From the NCBI GenBank assembly GCA_019638515.1, contig JAHBTS010000001.1, positions 1 through 64,000 on the forward strand: a stretch of DNA of 64,000 nucleotides, in the 5' to 3' direction. The notes beneath the pieces were generated by a model. That model searched no databases. It was not told where the DNA came from and saw nothing but the letters and a program-made list of their open reading frames with translations. Source of the DNA: Chitinophagales bacterium (GTDB taxonomy: Bacteria > Bacteroidota > Bacteroidia > Chitinophagales > LD1). This document shows, piece by piece, positions 22,902-32,044 of the stretch. The number at the start of each line of letters is the position of its first letter. The first letter of the stretch is position 1. The translations under genes were made by a program, and so were the position numbers.

Positions 22902-24386
22902 ATGAATGAAGTTCTGTTGCAAAAAATAAAACTACTCTCTGATAGCGAATGGAAGCAGTTGCAAGAGCGGCTAGAGCAATCGCCATTACTTCAAAAATTG
23001 GCAGTGGAATTGCGGCAACATACTGCCACAACAGTAAAAACCAGAGTATTGGTGCAAGCGGTGTATGGCAATGAAAAGCCCACAGCATTTGCAGTATTAG
23101 AAAACCGTTTCTACAAATTGCGGAAAAAGCTCTACGATATTTTGCCCGCATCGGCCAATAGTATTGCGGGTAGAAAGTTGGCACACGAAGAAGAAACAAA
23201 AGAACTCTGCCGAAGCATGATAGAGAAAGGCGAAATAGCCCAAGCCTCTAAACTGCTTGCATCGCTCGATGCTCAATGTTGGGCAAATAATATTTTTGAA
23301 CTGCTTCCTGCAATAGCAGACATGCTCATACAGGCTAATCATATACTCAATAAATTTTCAGACACGCCTACCATTTATGCCAAGTTTGAGGAAGCATCGG
23401 AATTATACATAGCATTGGCAAGAATGAAACTGCTAACCAAACAAGTGTATGAAACCAATGTGCAGCAAGGAATTGGAGCAACACAACCGCTCTTTAAACA
23501 AATGGATTTGTTGGCGCGAACCCATGCAGCATATCCTCGCTTTAAACTCATTTACAACTTTGTGGCTGCTTATTACAAAGCAGGCGCAGGTGGGCGCAAT
23601 AACCATATTAAAAGCTATGCCGTATCGCGCCATATTGCCACTGCAAAGCAATTGATGTTGCAATATCCCAATATGCCGGCTATTGGATATGCTGCCGATT
23701 TCCAGCAAACACAGCAGTTTAAGTTGAAAGAATTAGAAGCCATGTTTTATTTCAGACAGTTTAGATATGCCGAAGCTGCAGCTATTTCAAACGAATTGTT
23801 GGCAGATGTTTTCGACACTTCAAAGCAATGGAGAAAATATTTAAACGAAGTGCTCCTTTCCAATACCATCCACATTAATATTGCTGCCAAAAACAGCACC
23901 AAAGCTTTCGAGGCGGTGCAATTGTATTTTCGCTTTTTGCGCGATAGCCATTATGGTGAGCGCATGCCTCGCGCATTTTGCGAGTTGGCAAATGTGGCGG
24001 CAACACTACATGTAAAGCCAGCGTACTTTAATTCAAAAGCAGTGCTGCAAAACTTAGATGAGTTTATGGCACATTGCAAAAAGGGAGCGTATAAAGATTT
24101 AGAAATAGCCACTCGTTTTTTAAAAGCCAAAACACTATTGCTGTTGGGGAAAAAAGATGCTGCCATTAAACTGTTTGAGCAAGTTGAAGTAAAAAATCAT
24201 CTTTCCAATAAGACTATTAGAAAGTTGTTTTATGAAATGCTACATGCAATTGTTGTAGGGCGCTTGGGCAATAGAAAAGAGTTTCTATCGCGGTTAAAGA
24301 AAGTGCAGTTCAATCTACAATCGCCAGAAAATGTAATGGAATTTGTTTGGATAGAATGCGCTGTAGAAAAGTATTTCCCTTTGTAG
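22902..24386 (+). CDS. Unrecognised large helical-repeat protein
   Basis: A 494-residue soluble protein with no signal peptide and no family I can name. It is almost entirely helical, with regularly spaced pairs of helices as in TPR/HEAT-type solenoids (for example KELEAMFYFRQFRYAEAAAISNELL and DLEIATRFLKAKTLLLLGKKDAAIKLFEQV, both TPR-like). The N-terminal 85 residues form a separate segment (LSDSEWKQLQERLEQSPLL, then LENRFYKLRKKLYDIL) rich in Lys/Arg and Leu. It is monocistronic and flanked by dedA (divergent) and the flippase gene (convergent). A scaffolding or adaptor role is only a guess. Confidence 0.7.
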   Translation: MNEVLLQKIKLLSDSEWKQLQERLEQSPLLQKLAVELRQHTATTVKTRVLVQAVYGNEKPTAFAVLENRFYKLRKKLYDILPASANSIAGRKLAHEEETKELCRSMIEKGEIAQASKLLASLDAQCWANNIFELLPAIADMLIQANHILNKFSDTPTIYAKFEEASELYIALARMKLLTKQVYETNVQQGIGATQPLFKQMDLLARTHAAYPRFKLIYNFVAAYYKAGAGGRNNHIKSYAVSRHIATAKQLMLQYPNMPAIGYAADFQQTQQFKLKELEAMFYFRQFRYAEAAAISNELLADVFDTSKQWRKYLNEVLLSNTIHINIAAKNSTKAFEAVQLYFRFLRDSHYGERMPRAFCELANVAATLHVKPAYFNSKAVLQNLDEFMAHCKKGAYKDLEIATRFLKAKTLLLLGKKDAAIKLFEQVEVKNHLSNKTIRKLFYEMLHAIVVGRLGNRKEFLSRLKKVQFNLQSPENVMEFVWIECAVEKYFPL

Positions 24387-24421
24387 CAAAGCCATCGAAA
24401 TTGTAGCTTGCTGTAATGATT

Positions 24422-25660
24422 TCAAAAATTAAAATCTTCTTTATGAAGCCATAAATCTTTTAAAGAATAGTGCTCCGTTTTTAGAAAGTAAAAGAGCAAC
24501 ACCGCAGCCGACACGGCAAACGAAACCGTGGCGGCAAGCCCGGCACCGCTCATTTCGTAATCGGGAATCCACACGTAGCACAGCAGCAGCGAAATGGCAA
24601 TGCCTACCAAGTGCAGGGCACTCATTAAACCATAATTTCCCTTGCCCATAAAATGGCTGCCAATAACTAACACAAACACATATAAACCAATGCCCGGGAA
24701 CAAGTATTTTACCGAATATTTTACGTAAAGAAAACCTTCGCCAAACACATAGGCATACACTTCAATAGGAATAAGAAAAATAGAAAATAGAAGTACTAGC
24801 GCAAGCAACAGCGCAATGCGCAACCATCTTAAAGTATTGTGTGCCGATGGTTGCTTTACGGTTGCTGCAAAATTGATGGTGGCTACACTGCGCGGAAAAA
24901 TCCACACACTCTCTAAAATAGAAATGCCAACAGAATAAATACCTAAGTGGTATAAACCACTTTCGTTGAAATTGGCCAACAAAAAGAAATATAAACGCAG
25001 ATGCAGCAGTTGCAATAGTTCTGCCAGCTGAAAAGGAAACCCATTAGCCAGTATAGCCCGCAGTGTTGTAAACGAAAAGCCCCAAGCCAATTTTTCGGTT
25101 CTGTAAACCAGAAAAAAACTTACTGCCAATGCCGATAGTGTAGAAATATAGAGCGCTATCCAAAAGCTATCAAGCGTTTTATGCTTACCTAAATACAGCA
25201 ATGCTGCCAATACCAACCAAAGCACCATTGGTTGCCAAAAAGTAAGAAAATTAAAGGCTTTGAAGCGATGTTTACTCAGCAATATAGTTTGGTGAACCGA
25301 TGAAAAACTACTAATGCTTGCCAAGAAAAAAATATGAATAATGAATTGGCTGCTGTGTGCTAAGGTTGCCCACATTACCAATGCCACCAAGCCATTGGCA
25401 AATAGACTCCAAACGTAAGTTGGAACTAAAACCGATTGTTTTTCGTTGTGCTTTAAGTAGTTTACAAGCGCCCAGCCTCCTGCAATATTGGAAGCAAATA
25501 CACCAATAAAAATTGCCGTTACCCAAAGTGTGGTTTCTCCTTTTGCCACAGGGCCAAGCGAGCGACTAACTGCAAGTACTACTAGAAAATTAAACAGTAC
25601 CGATAGCAGCCGTGCTATTGCATTCCACGAAATAATTTTATGCTGTGCCAAGTACCGCAA
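24422..25660 (-). CDS. Polysaccharide flippase (MOP/Wzx-like)
   Basis: A 412-residue membrane protein with about 12 hydrophobic helices. The N-terminus RLLSVLFNFLVVLAVSRSLGPVAKGE matches the start of Wzx/MurJ-type oligosaccharide flippases (the S-R-x-L-G-P-x-x-x-G motif). Such proteins move lipid-linked glycans across the inner membrane. The only plausible start near the N-terminal motif is a TTG at 25660, one base past the histidine kinase stop codon, so the two genes are tightly linked. No other glycan genes adjoin it. Confidence 0.85.
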   Translation of the reverse strand: MRYLAQHKIISWNAIARLLSVLFNFLVVLAVSRSLGPVAKGETTLWVTAIFIGVFASNIAGGWALVNYLKHNEKQSVLVPTYVWSLFANGLVALVMWATLAHSSQFIIHIFFLASISSFSSVHQTILLSKHRFKAFNFLTFWQPMVLWLVLAALLYLGKHKTLDSFWIALYISTLSALAVSFFLVYRTEKLAWGFSFTTLRAILANGFPFQLAELLQLLHLRLYFFLLANFNESGLYHLGIYSVGISILESVWIFPRSVATINFAATVKQPSAHNTLRWLRIALLLALVLLFSIFLIPIEVYAYVFGEGFLYVKYSVKYLFPGIGLYVFVLVIGSHFMGKGNYGLMSALHLVGIAISLLLCYVWIPDYEMSGAGLAATVSFAVSAAVLLFYFLKTEHYSLKDLWLHKEDFNF

Positions 25661-25661
25661 T

Positions 25662-27023
25662 TTACTTTTTTGGTAAAGAAAAAAAGAAAGTTGTGCCCAC
25701 GCCCTCTTGCGATTCTATCCAAATTTTACCGTTGTGAATGTCTATGATTTTCTTGCAAATAGCCAGCCCAACTCCCGTTCCTTCGTATTCACTTTTGTTG
25801 TGCAACCTTTTAAAAGCTTGGAATACGGTATTGTAGTATTCCTGTGGAATACCCAGTCCATTGTCTTTTACCCAAAATAACCATTCTGCTTTTCGTTCTT
25901 CAAATGCAATTTCTACACTTGGAATTACGTCCTTCTTTCTATACTTAATTGCATTTGAAATAAGGTTTTGAAACAATTGAAATAAAAGCGCCCGCTCAGA
26001 GTGTATGCTCGGAAAATGAGTTGTTTTAATAATGGCTCCGGTTTCTGTTATAGATGCCGAAAGGTTCTCTAATACTTCTTTTACTACCTTGTTTACATCT
26101 ATCAACACAAGCTTATGCTCAGTAATATTTAATCTGGAATACAGCAGCAGGTCTTGAATAAGTATATCCATTTGGCGAGTACCGTTTACCACCAATTGAA
26201 TGTATTCCAGGAGTTCCGGATCCAACTGCTCTTTCTTGCGGAGTCTTCTTTCTATAATTGCCACAAAACCCGAAATAGTTCGGAGCGGCTCTTTTAAATC
26301 GTGGCTTACCACATAGGCAAATTCCTGTAAATTATCGTTGCTATTTTTTAATGCTTTGGTACGTGCAGCTACAGTGCGCTCTAAATCCTCGTTTTGAAGT
26401 TGTATTTGCCTCGAAATTTTTATGTTTTGCTCTAATAGGTTTTCGCTTGTAATGATTATTAAGTTAAACAAGGTAGCGCTAAGAACTATTCCGGCAATTC
26501 CTACCAAGTAATGAATGCCTATAGCCTCTCTTATTTGCTCCGTATGCAGCGGATGGTGATAAATAATGGCAGCATGAACAGTAATAATAATAGCACCAAT
26601 AAAGGCGTAAAGGAAAAACTTCTGCTTTTCTCTAAAAAACGATAAGCAAAGAAGATAAGTGCCTAAAAGCGATACCAGCGATACATAAATTTTATACTGG
26701 GCTTGCTGCTTGGGCGACACCCAATCGTCATACAAGTCGGCAATGCAGATTACACTAAGGCAAACAGAAATAAGCACTTCGCCTGCCCAGTCTATTCTGC
26801 CATTTTTAATAAGAAAAAGTGTAAGCCCCACACCTACGATACCGGCAAGGTCGCCCAGCACAATAATGTTGCTCATATCGGCACCTTTTTGTGCTATGCC
26901 AACCACCAAAAAGAAAATGCCCATAGCAACCGAAATAAACAGCAGCGATGTCGCCTTACTGCGCTCAAATTCATTGCTAAAGTTGTAAGAAGAAAGAAAG
27001 TATCGGGCAAATCCCTCTCGCAT
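25662..27023 (-). CDS. Membrane sensor histidine kinase (orphan)
   Basis: A 453-residue kinase. Residues about 22-195 contain six or seven hydrophobic segments with no extracytoplasmic sensor domain of note. A coiled coil (about 196-232) leads into the dimerisation domain with His241 in YVVSHDLKEPLRTI, the phytochrome-like HisKA type. The ATPase domain has the N box NLISNAIKYRK, G1 VKDNGLGIP and G2 GTGVGLAI. No response regulator is adjacent. A flippase gene follows after a single base. Its stimulus is unknown; a membrane or redox signal would fit the topology, but this is speculative. Confidence 0.92.
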   Translation of the reverse strand: MREGFARYFLSSYNFSNEFERSKATSLLFISVAMGIFFLVVGIAQKGADMSNIIVLGDLAGIVGVGLTLFLIKNGRIDWAGEVLISVCLSVICIADLYDDWVSPKQQAQYKIYVSLVSLLGTYLLCLSFFREKQKFFLYAFIGAIIITVHAAIIYHHPLHTEQIREAIGIHYLVGIAGIVLSATLFNLIIITSENLLEQNIKISRQIQLQNEDLERTVAARTKALKNSNDNLQEFAYVVSHDLKEPLRTISGFVAIIERRLRKKEQLDPELLEYIQLVVNGTRQMDILIQDLLLYSRLNITEHKLVLIDVNKVVKEVLENLSASITETGAIIKTTHFPSIHSERALLFQLFQNLISNAIKYRKKDVIPSVEIAFEERKAEWLFWVKDNGLGIPQEYYNTVFQAFKRLHNKSEYEGTGVGLAICKKIIDIHNGKIWIESQEGVGTTFFFSLPKK

Positions 27024-27041
27024 AATGTATTTACTCTAAGC

Positions 27042-27049
27042 CAAACGTA
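27042..27049 (-). promoter_or_regulatory. Predicted -7 promoter element for the histidine kinase
   Basis: On the minus strand this reads TACGTTTG, an exact TAnnTTTG, 18 bases before the start codon at 27023. Confidence 0.5.
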
Positions 27050-27276
27050 AATTAAATTCTTTATGCCATACTTTAAAAAATAAGTGAAGTTGCTATTGGT
27101 TGCAGTATTGCTTGTAAGCCTTATGCTCCATCATTAAAATGCTCATGCCGTTTGTAAGAAAACCACAACAATAACCCATGCGTATTCGGCTGCTCTATCA
27201 TCAAAATAATGTACAAAGAGCATATGCACACATCTGCAAAAAATATGAAACAAGTATCACACCTGCACAATTCTTT

Positions 27277-27284
27277 TACCTTCG
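27277..27284 (+). promoter_or_regulatory. Predicted -7 promoter element for rseP-der
   Basis: TACCTTCG lies 19 bases before the rseP start codon. No good -33 TTG is evident. It lies in a 280-base intergenic region that otherwise shows nothing. Confidence 0.45.
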
Positions 27285-27303
27285 CTTCCCTTTTGTTTAA
27301 TTT

Positions 27304-28632
27304 ATGGATGTATTAATTCAAATTGCTCAATTAGTTTTGAGTCTTTCAATATTGGTGGTGCTGCACGAGTTAGGGCACTTTATTCCTGCCAAACTTTTTA
27401 AAACAAGGGTAGAAAAATTCTATCTCTTTTTCGATCCATGGTTTTCGTTAGTAAAGAAAAAAATAGGCGAAACAGAATACGGCATTGGTTGGCTTCCATT
27501 GGGAGGTTATGTAAAAATTGCCGGAATGATAGACGAAAGCATGGATAAAGAACAAATGAAGCAAGAGCCTCAGCCGTGGGAGTTTCGCAGTAAACCGGCA
27601 TGGCAGCGCTTAATTATTATGCTCGGAGGCGTAACCGTAAATATTATTTTGGCCTTTCTTATTTATGCAATGCTGTTGTTTGCCAATGGCGAGCAATACT
27701 TGGCAGTAGAAGATGCCAAATATGGTATTGTTGCCGACTCGCTGGCTCAGCAAATGGGTTTGCGCAATGGCGATAAAATTATTGGGTACGATCACGATAA
27801 AAAGTTTGAAACATTTACTTCGGTTGTAGGAACCATTTTGCTAGAAAATGCACTTAGCTTACGAGTAGATAGAAACGGAGAGGTATTAGATATTCCTATA
27901 CCACGCAGCCTCACAAAAGCTTTGGTAGAAAAGAAAGGCGAAGGTTTTATCAGCATGGCATTTCCGGCAGAAGTAGGTGCCGTGCAACCCGGCTCACCAA
28001 TTCAAAAAGCCGGAGCAAAAGAAGGTGATGCCATTATTGCTATCAACGGTTCTCCGGTTCGGTTCTTTGATGAATTGCGCATAGGTTTGCGCCAACTCAA
28101 AGGGCAAACAGTTCCACTCACCTTGCTAAGAGGTGCAGATACAGTTGCTACCCAAGTAACTGTAAGCGAAGCCGGAACCATTGGCTTTGCTGCGAAATCA
28201 TTAGATAATTACTTTAAGCTCAGTACTAAAAATTACACGCTTTTTCAAGCCATTCCAGCAGGCATTAAAAAAACAGGCACCACACTTTCTAATTATCTAA
28301 AGCAATTTCGTTTAATTTTTGATTCCGATGTAAAAGGATATAAGCAAGTGGGCAGCTTTATTACCATTACACAATTGTTTCCAAAATCGTGGGATTGGAC
28401 TGCATTTTGGAATCTTACGGCTTTCCTTTCTATAATGCTGGCAGTATTAAACGTATTGCCAATTCCGGCATTAGATGGCGGACATGCGTTGTTTACCATT
28501 ATTGAAATTATTACAGGGAAAAAGCCCAGCGAAAAATTCTTGGAATATGCACAAATGGTAGGTATGATATTATTGCTTACACTCATGGTGTTTGCATTGG
28601 GCAACGATATTTTTAGGAATTTCCTCAAATAA
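27304..28632 (+). CDS. rseP: RseP site-2 membrane metalloprotease
   Basis: A 442-residue inner-membrane zinc protease that cleaves anti-sigma factors and signal-peptide remnants within the membrane. The zinc site HELGH (His21, Glu22, His25) lies in the first helix. A PDZ pair occupies about residues 125-290, including the segment VGAVQPGSPIQKAGAKEGDA. The conserved C-terminal LNVLPIPALDGGHALF supplies the third metal ligand. It is followed 11 bases later by der. Unlike in many bacteria, dxr is not adjacent. The length and motifs are complete. Confidence 0.95.
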   Translation: MDVLIQIAQLVLSLSILVVLHELGHFIPAKLFKTRVEKFYLFFDPWFSLVKKKIGETEYGIGWLPLGGYVKIAGMIDESMDKEQMKQEPQPWEFRSKPAWQRLIIMLGGVTVNIILAFLIYAMLLFANGEQYLAVEDAKYGIVADSLAQQMGLRNGDKIIGYDHDKKFETFTSVVGTILLENALSLRVDRNGEVLDIPIPRSLTKALVEKKGEGFISMAFPAEVGAVQPGSPIQKAGAKEGDAIIAINGSPVRFFDELRIGLRQLKGQTVPLTLLRGADTVATQVTVSEAGTIGFAAKSLDNYFKLSTKNYTLFQAIPAGIKKTGTTLSNYLKQFRLIFDSDVKGYKQVGSFITITQLFPKSWDWTAFWNLTAFLSIMLAVLNVLPIPALDGGHALFTIIEIITGKKPSEKFLEYAQMVGMILLLTLMVFALGNDIFRNFLK

Positions 28633-28643
28633 AATTCAATACA

Positions 28644-29954
28644 GTGAGTTTCACCATAGCAATAATAGGTCGCCCGAACGTAGGCAAAAGCACCTTGTTT
28701 AACCGCCTTATAGGCGAAAAAAAATCTATTACCGATGATGTGAGCGGAGTAACCCGCGATCGCATTTATGGTGAAGCAGATTGGGGTGGCAAACTTTTTA
28801 ATGTAATAGACACCGGAGGCTTTGTGCCACGAAGCGAAGATGTGTTTGAAAAGCACATACGCGAGCAAGTACTTATTGCCATAGAAGAAGCCTCGCTGCT
28901 TTTATTTGTGGTAGATGTAACTTGCGGCATTACCGATTTAGACGATGAATTTGCCGATTTGCTCAGACGCTCGCCTAAGCCGGTATTTTTAGTGGTAAAT
29001 AAGGTAGATAATGCCGAACGCCAATACGATGCCACAGAGTTTTATAGTTTAGGAATAGACAATGTGTTTATGCTATCTTCAATAAGTGGTAGCGGCACCG
29101 GAGAATTGTTGGATGCTATTGTAGAAAAAATTCCTGCAGAGGTAGAAGAAAGGGAGGAAGAAAAGATACCGCGCGTTTGCATTATTGGGCAACCTAATGT
29201 GGGTAAAAGCTCAATTATAAATGCACTTTTAGGCGAAGAGCGCAATGTGGTAACACCAATTGCCGGAACTACGCGCGATAGTGTTCACGCACGGTACAGT
29301 AAGTTTGGAAAAGAGCTATTGCTAATAGATACCGCAGGTATAAGGCGCAAAGCAAAGGTTCAGGAAAATTTAGAGTTTTATAGTGTTATTAGAGCCATAA
29401 AGGCATTAGACGAGTCGGATATTGCCATTTTGGTTATAGATGCTTTAGAAGGCATTACACAGCAAGATTTGGCTATTTTTCGTATAGCAGTTAAAAAAAG
29501 GCGCGGTATAATTATAGCACTTAATAAATGGGATGCGGTAGAACAAAAAGAGAGCAATACCATGAAACACTACGAAGATGCCATAAAAGCAAAATTGGCT
29601 CCCTTTAACGATTTACCCATAGTATTTACCTCAGCATTGGAGAAGCAGCGAATTTTTAAATTGATAGAAACGGTAGAAAAGGTGTATGAGAACATGCAAA
29701 GGCGTATTTCTACCTCGCAGCTAAATGAAATCATGATGCCCGCTATCCAACGCTATCCACCACCACCCACCAGCGGTAAATTGGTGTCAATAAAATATAT
29801 TACACAGCTGCCAACTGCCGCACCAATGTTCGCTTTTTTCAGTAACCACCCAAAGTATATTCGCGAGCACTATCGCAGCTATTTAGAGAACCAATTGCGC
29901 GAAAAATTCGACTTCACCGGAGTGCCTGTGCATATAGTGTTTAGAGAGAAGTAA
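28644..29954 (+). CDS. der: Ribosome-assembly GTPase Der (EngA)
   Basis: A 436-residue tandem GTPase needed for 50S subunit assembly. The first G domain starts at once with IAIIGRPNVGKSTLFNRL and has DTGGF and NKVDNA. The second, from about residue 175, has CIIGQPNVGKSSIINAL, DTAGIRRKAKV and NKWDAVE. A KH-like C-terminal domain ends in IVFREK. The start codon is GTG, and the family N-terminus begins right there, so it is well supported. It is probably cotranscribed with rseP. Confidence 0.97.
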   Translation: MSFTIAIIGRPNVGKSTLFNRLIGEKKSITDDVSGVTRDRIYGEADWGGKLFNVIDTGGFVPRSEDVFEKHIREQVLIAIEEASLLLFVVDVTCGITDLDDEFADLLRRSPKPVFLVVNKVDNAERQYDATEFYSLGIDNVFMLSSISGSGTGELLDAIVEKIPAEVEEREEEKIPRVCIIGQPNVGKSSIINALLGEERNVVTPIAGTTRDSVHARYSKFGKELLLIDTAGIRRKAKVQENLEFYSVIRAIKALDESDIAILVIDALEGITQQDLAIFRIAVKKRRGIIIALNKWDAVEQKESNTMKHYEDAIKAKLAPFNDLPIVFTSALEKQRIFKLIETVEKVYENMQRRISTSQLNEIMMPAIQRYPPPPTSGKLVSIKYITQLPTAAPMFAFFSNHPKYIREHYRSYLENQLREKFDFTGVPVHIVFREK

Positions 29955-29971
29955 AATAAATTTGAGCAAAA

Positions 29972-30005
29972 TTTGGAAAAATCAATTATTCATCATTTAT
30001 CTTTG
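29972..30005 (+). promoter_or_regulatory. Predicted Bacteroidota promoter
   Basis: TATCTTTG at 29998-30005 is an exact -7 match, with TTTG at 29972-29975 as a candidate -33 (22-base spacer). It lies 41 bases before the small lipoprotein start. Confidence 0.5.
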
Positions 30006-30046
30006 CACGTCTTTTTTAATTAAAAACTTCAAAAATTAAAAGCAAA

Positions 30047-30295
30047 ATGAAAAAAGTATTTTTCGCTTTCGTTGCAGTTGCTACTATCGCATTAGTATCT
30101 TGCAACAACCAACCAGCTGCTGAAGAAGCAACTACAACTGAAACTACAACAACTGAAACTGCTGCTCCAGCTGCAGAAGCCGCTCCAGCTACTGAAGCTG
30201 CTCCGGTTGCTACAGATTCAGCTGCTGCTGCTGCCGCTGCTGCCGCTGCTCCAGCTGCTGACGCTGCTGCTGCTCCAGCTGCTGCAACTAAGTAA
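30047..30295 (+). CDS. Small Ala/Thr/Pro-rich lipoprotein
   Basis: An 82-residue protein with a lipoprotein leader ending ALVSC (Cys19). The mature part is low complexity: Thr-Glu-rich first, then Ala-Pro and a run of ten Ala. The DNA uses almost only GCT/GCC for Ala, giving a near-triplet repeat (GCTGCTGCT) that could slip. It has its own promoter and a clear terminator, so it is a single-gene unit that could be abundantly expressed. It resembles short acidic/Ala-rich lipoproteins common in Bacteroidota. Function is unknown. Confidence 0.78.
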   Translation: MKKVFFAFVAVATIALVSCNNQPAAEEATTTETTTTETAAPAAEAAPATEAAPVATDSAAAAAAAAAAPAADAAAAPAAATK

Positions 30296-30325
30296 TTAGT
30301 TTTTAAGTTGTAAAACTTAATAAAG

Positions 30326-30352
30326 AACCTCGCCTTTGGCGGGGTTTTTTGT
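30326..30352 (+). terminator. Rho-independent terminator
   Basis: AACCTCGCC and GGCGGGGTT form a nine base-pair stem (one G-T pair) around TTT, followed by TTTT-G-TTTTT. It ends the small lipoprotein transcript. Confidence 0.9.
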
Positions 30353-30486
30353 TTTTACCCATCTTAGCTGGTTGCGTATAGCAAATAACTCATAGGTGAA
30401 ATGCATGTAGAGCGCAACTTCTGCTTGCCGATAAAAAAAGAATTGAGTAGAACAGGTCGTATATTTTCATTTCTCAAAAATTCATG

Positions 30487-30494
30487 TAGGTTTG
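30487..30494 (+). promoter_or_regulatory. Predicted -7 promoter element for acpP-fabF
   Basis: TAGGTTTG is an exact TAnnTTTG, 36 bases before the acpP start. Confidence 0.55.
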
Positions 30495-30530
30495 CACCTT
30501 GATTTTTATTAAAACAACAAAGTTCAAGCA

Positions 30531-30770
30531 ATGGCAAATATTGAAGAGCGCGTAAAAAAGATAATCGTTGATAAATTAGGTGTAGAAGAAAGTCAAGTAA
30601 CACCTGAGGCAAGTTTCACCAACGATTTAGGTGCCGATTCATTAGATACTGTTGAGCTCATTATGGAGTTTGAAAAGGAATTTAATATTGGTATTCCCGA
30701 TGAGCAAGCAGAGAATATAACTACTGTTGGTCAGGCTATTGAATACCTTAAGAAAACAATAGCAGCTTAA
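30531..30770 (+). CDS. acpP: Acyl carrier protein
   Basis: The 79-residue housekeeping carrier for fatty-acid synthesis. The phosphopantetheine site is Ser37 in [11 protein letters not shown], flanked by the usual acidic helix II ([10 protein letters not shown]) and helix III (IPDEQAENI). It is followed by fabF 19 bases after the stop, the common acpP-fabF pairing. Compare the divergent ACP at 1143, which lacks the DSL core. Confidence 0.97.
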   Translation: MANIEERVKKIIVDKLGVEESQVTPEASFTNDLGADSLDTVELIMEFEKEFNIGIPDEQAENITTVGQAIEYLKKTIAA

Positions 30771-30789
30771 TTCCATTATTTTATAGCAA

Positions 30790-32040
30790 ATGCACCTGAG
30801 GCGAGTAGTCATAACAGGCATAGGTGCCATTACACCTATTGGTAATACTGCTCCTGAGTATTGGAGTAGTTTAATCAATGGTAAAAGCGGTGGTGCTCCT
30901 ATCACCCGTTTTGATACTGCTAAGTTTAAAACCCGTTTTGCGTGCGAGGTAAAGAGTTTCGATCCGCTTAATTTCTTTGAGAAGAAAGATGTTAAGCGTT
31001 TTGATCGTTATGCTCAGTTTGCAATGGTAGCAGCCGCAGAAGCTGTGGCAGATGCAGGCATTGCAGATGAAAAACTGAACAAAGAACGCATAGGTGTAAT
31101 TTGGGCTTCGGGAATTGGAGGTTTAGAAGTTTTTGAAGAAGAAATGCTGCAGTTTGCATTAAGCGAAGGCATTCCTCGTTTTAACCCCTTCTTTATTCCC
31201 AAAATGATTGCCGATATTGCTGCGGGGCAAATTTCTATGAAATATGGCTTTAAGGGGCCTAATTATGCACCTGTGGCAGCTTGTGCATCATCTACCATTT
31301 CGTTGGCAAATGCTTTTGACTTAGTAAGATTTGGCAAGGCCGATATTATTATTGCCGGAGGTTCCGAAGCCGCCATTACGCGAGGAGGCGTAGGCGGATT
31401 CAACAGTATGAAGGCAATGAGTGAAAGAAACGATAGCCCGGAAACGGCTTCGCGCCCTTATGATAAAGATCGCGATGGCTTTGTAATGGGTGAAGGTGGC
31501 GGTGGATTGGTATTAGAAGCATTAGAGCACGCCTTGGCGCGAGGCGCTAAAATTTATGGAGAAGTTGCAGGCAGTGGTTTAAGTGCCGATGCATATCATC
31601 TTACAGCTCCGCATCCGGAAGGCGAAGGGGCAGCAAGAGTAATGCAGCAGGCATTAGCAGATGCAGGTATGCAGCCGGGCGATATAGATTATGTAAATAC
31701 GCATGGTACCTCTACTCCTTTGGGCGACAACGCAGAGTTGATTGCTATTAAAAAAGTTTTTGGAGAAGAGGCGTATCGCTTAAACATAAGTGCTACCAAG
31801 TCTATGACAGGGCATTTACTGGGAGGAGCAGGCGCTATTGAAGCGATTGCTTCGGTACTTACTGTAAAGCACGATATAATTCCGCCTACGATCAATCATT
31901 TTACAGACGATCCCGAAATAGACGCACAATTAAATCTTACCTTTAATACTGCTCAAAAAAGAGTGGTGCGTGCCGCATTGAGTAATACTTTCGGTTTTGG
32001 AGGGCACAATGCTGCGGTGCTTATTAAAAAGTATGAGTAG
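30790..32040 (+). CDS. fabF: 3-oxoacyl-ACP synthase II
   Basis: A 416-residue elongating condensing enzyme. The triad is Cys165 in PVAACASSTISLA, His305 in NTHGTSTPLGD and His342 in MTGHLLGGAG. The N-terminus VVITGIGAITPIGN and the C-terminal NTFGFGGHNAAV are standard for FabF. It acts on acyl-ACP and malonyl-ACP in the cytosol. It shares the acpP transcript and converges with the minus-strand gene at 32045, four bases past the stop. Confidence 0.97.
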   Translation: MHLRRVVITGIGAITPIGNTAPEYWSSLINGKSGGAPITRFDTAKFKTRFACEVKSFDPLNFFEKKDVKRFDRYAQFAMVAAAEAVADAGIADEKLNKERIGVIWASGIGGLEVFEEEMLQFALSEGIPRFNPFFIPKMIADIAAGQISMKYGFKGPNYAPVAACASSTISLANAFDLVRFGKADIIIAGGSEAAITRGGVGGFNSMKAMSERNDSPETASRPYDKDRDGFVMGEGGGGLVLEALEHALARGAKIYGEVAGSGLSADAYHLTAPHPEGEGAARVMQQALADAGMQPGDIDYVNTHGTSTPLGDNAELIAIKKVFGEEAYRLNISATKSMTGHLLGGAGAIEAIASVLTVKHDIIPPTINHFTDDPEIDAQLNLTFNTAQKRVVRAALSNTFGFGGHNAAVLIKKYE

Positions 32041-32044
32041 TTTC

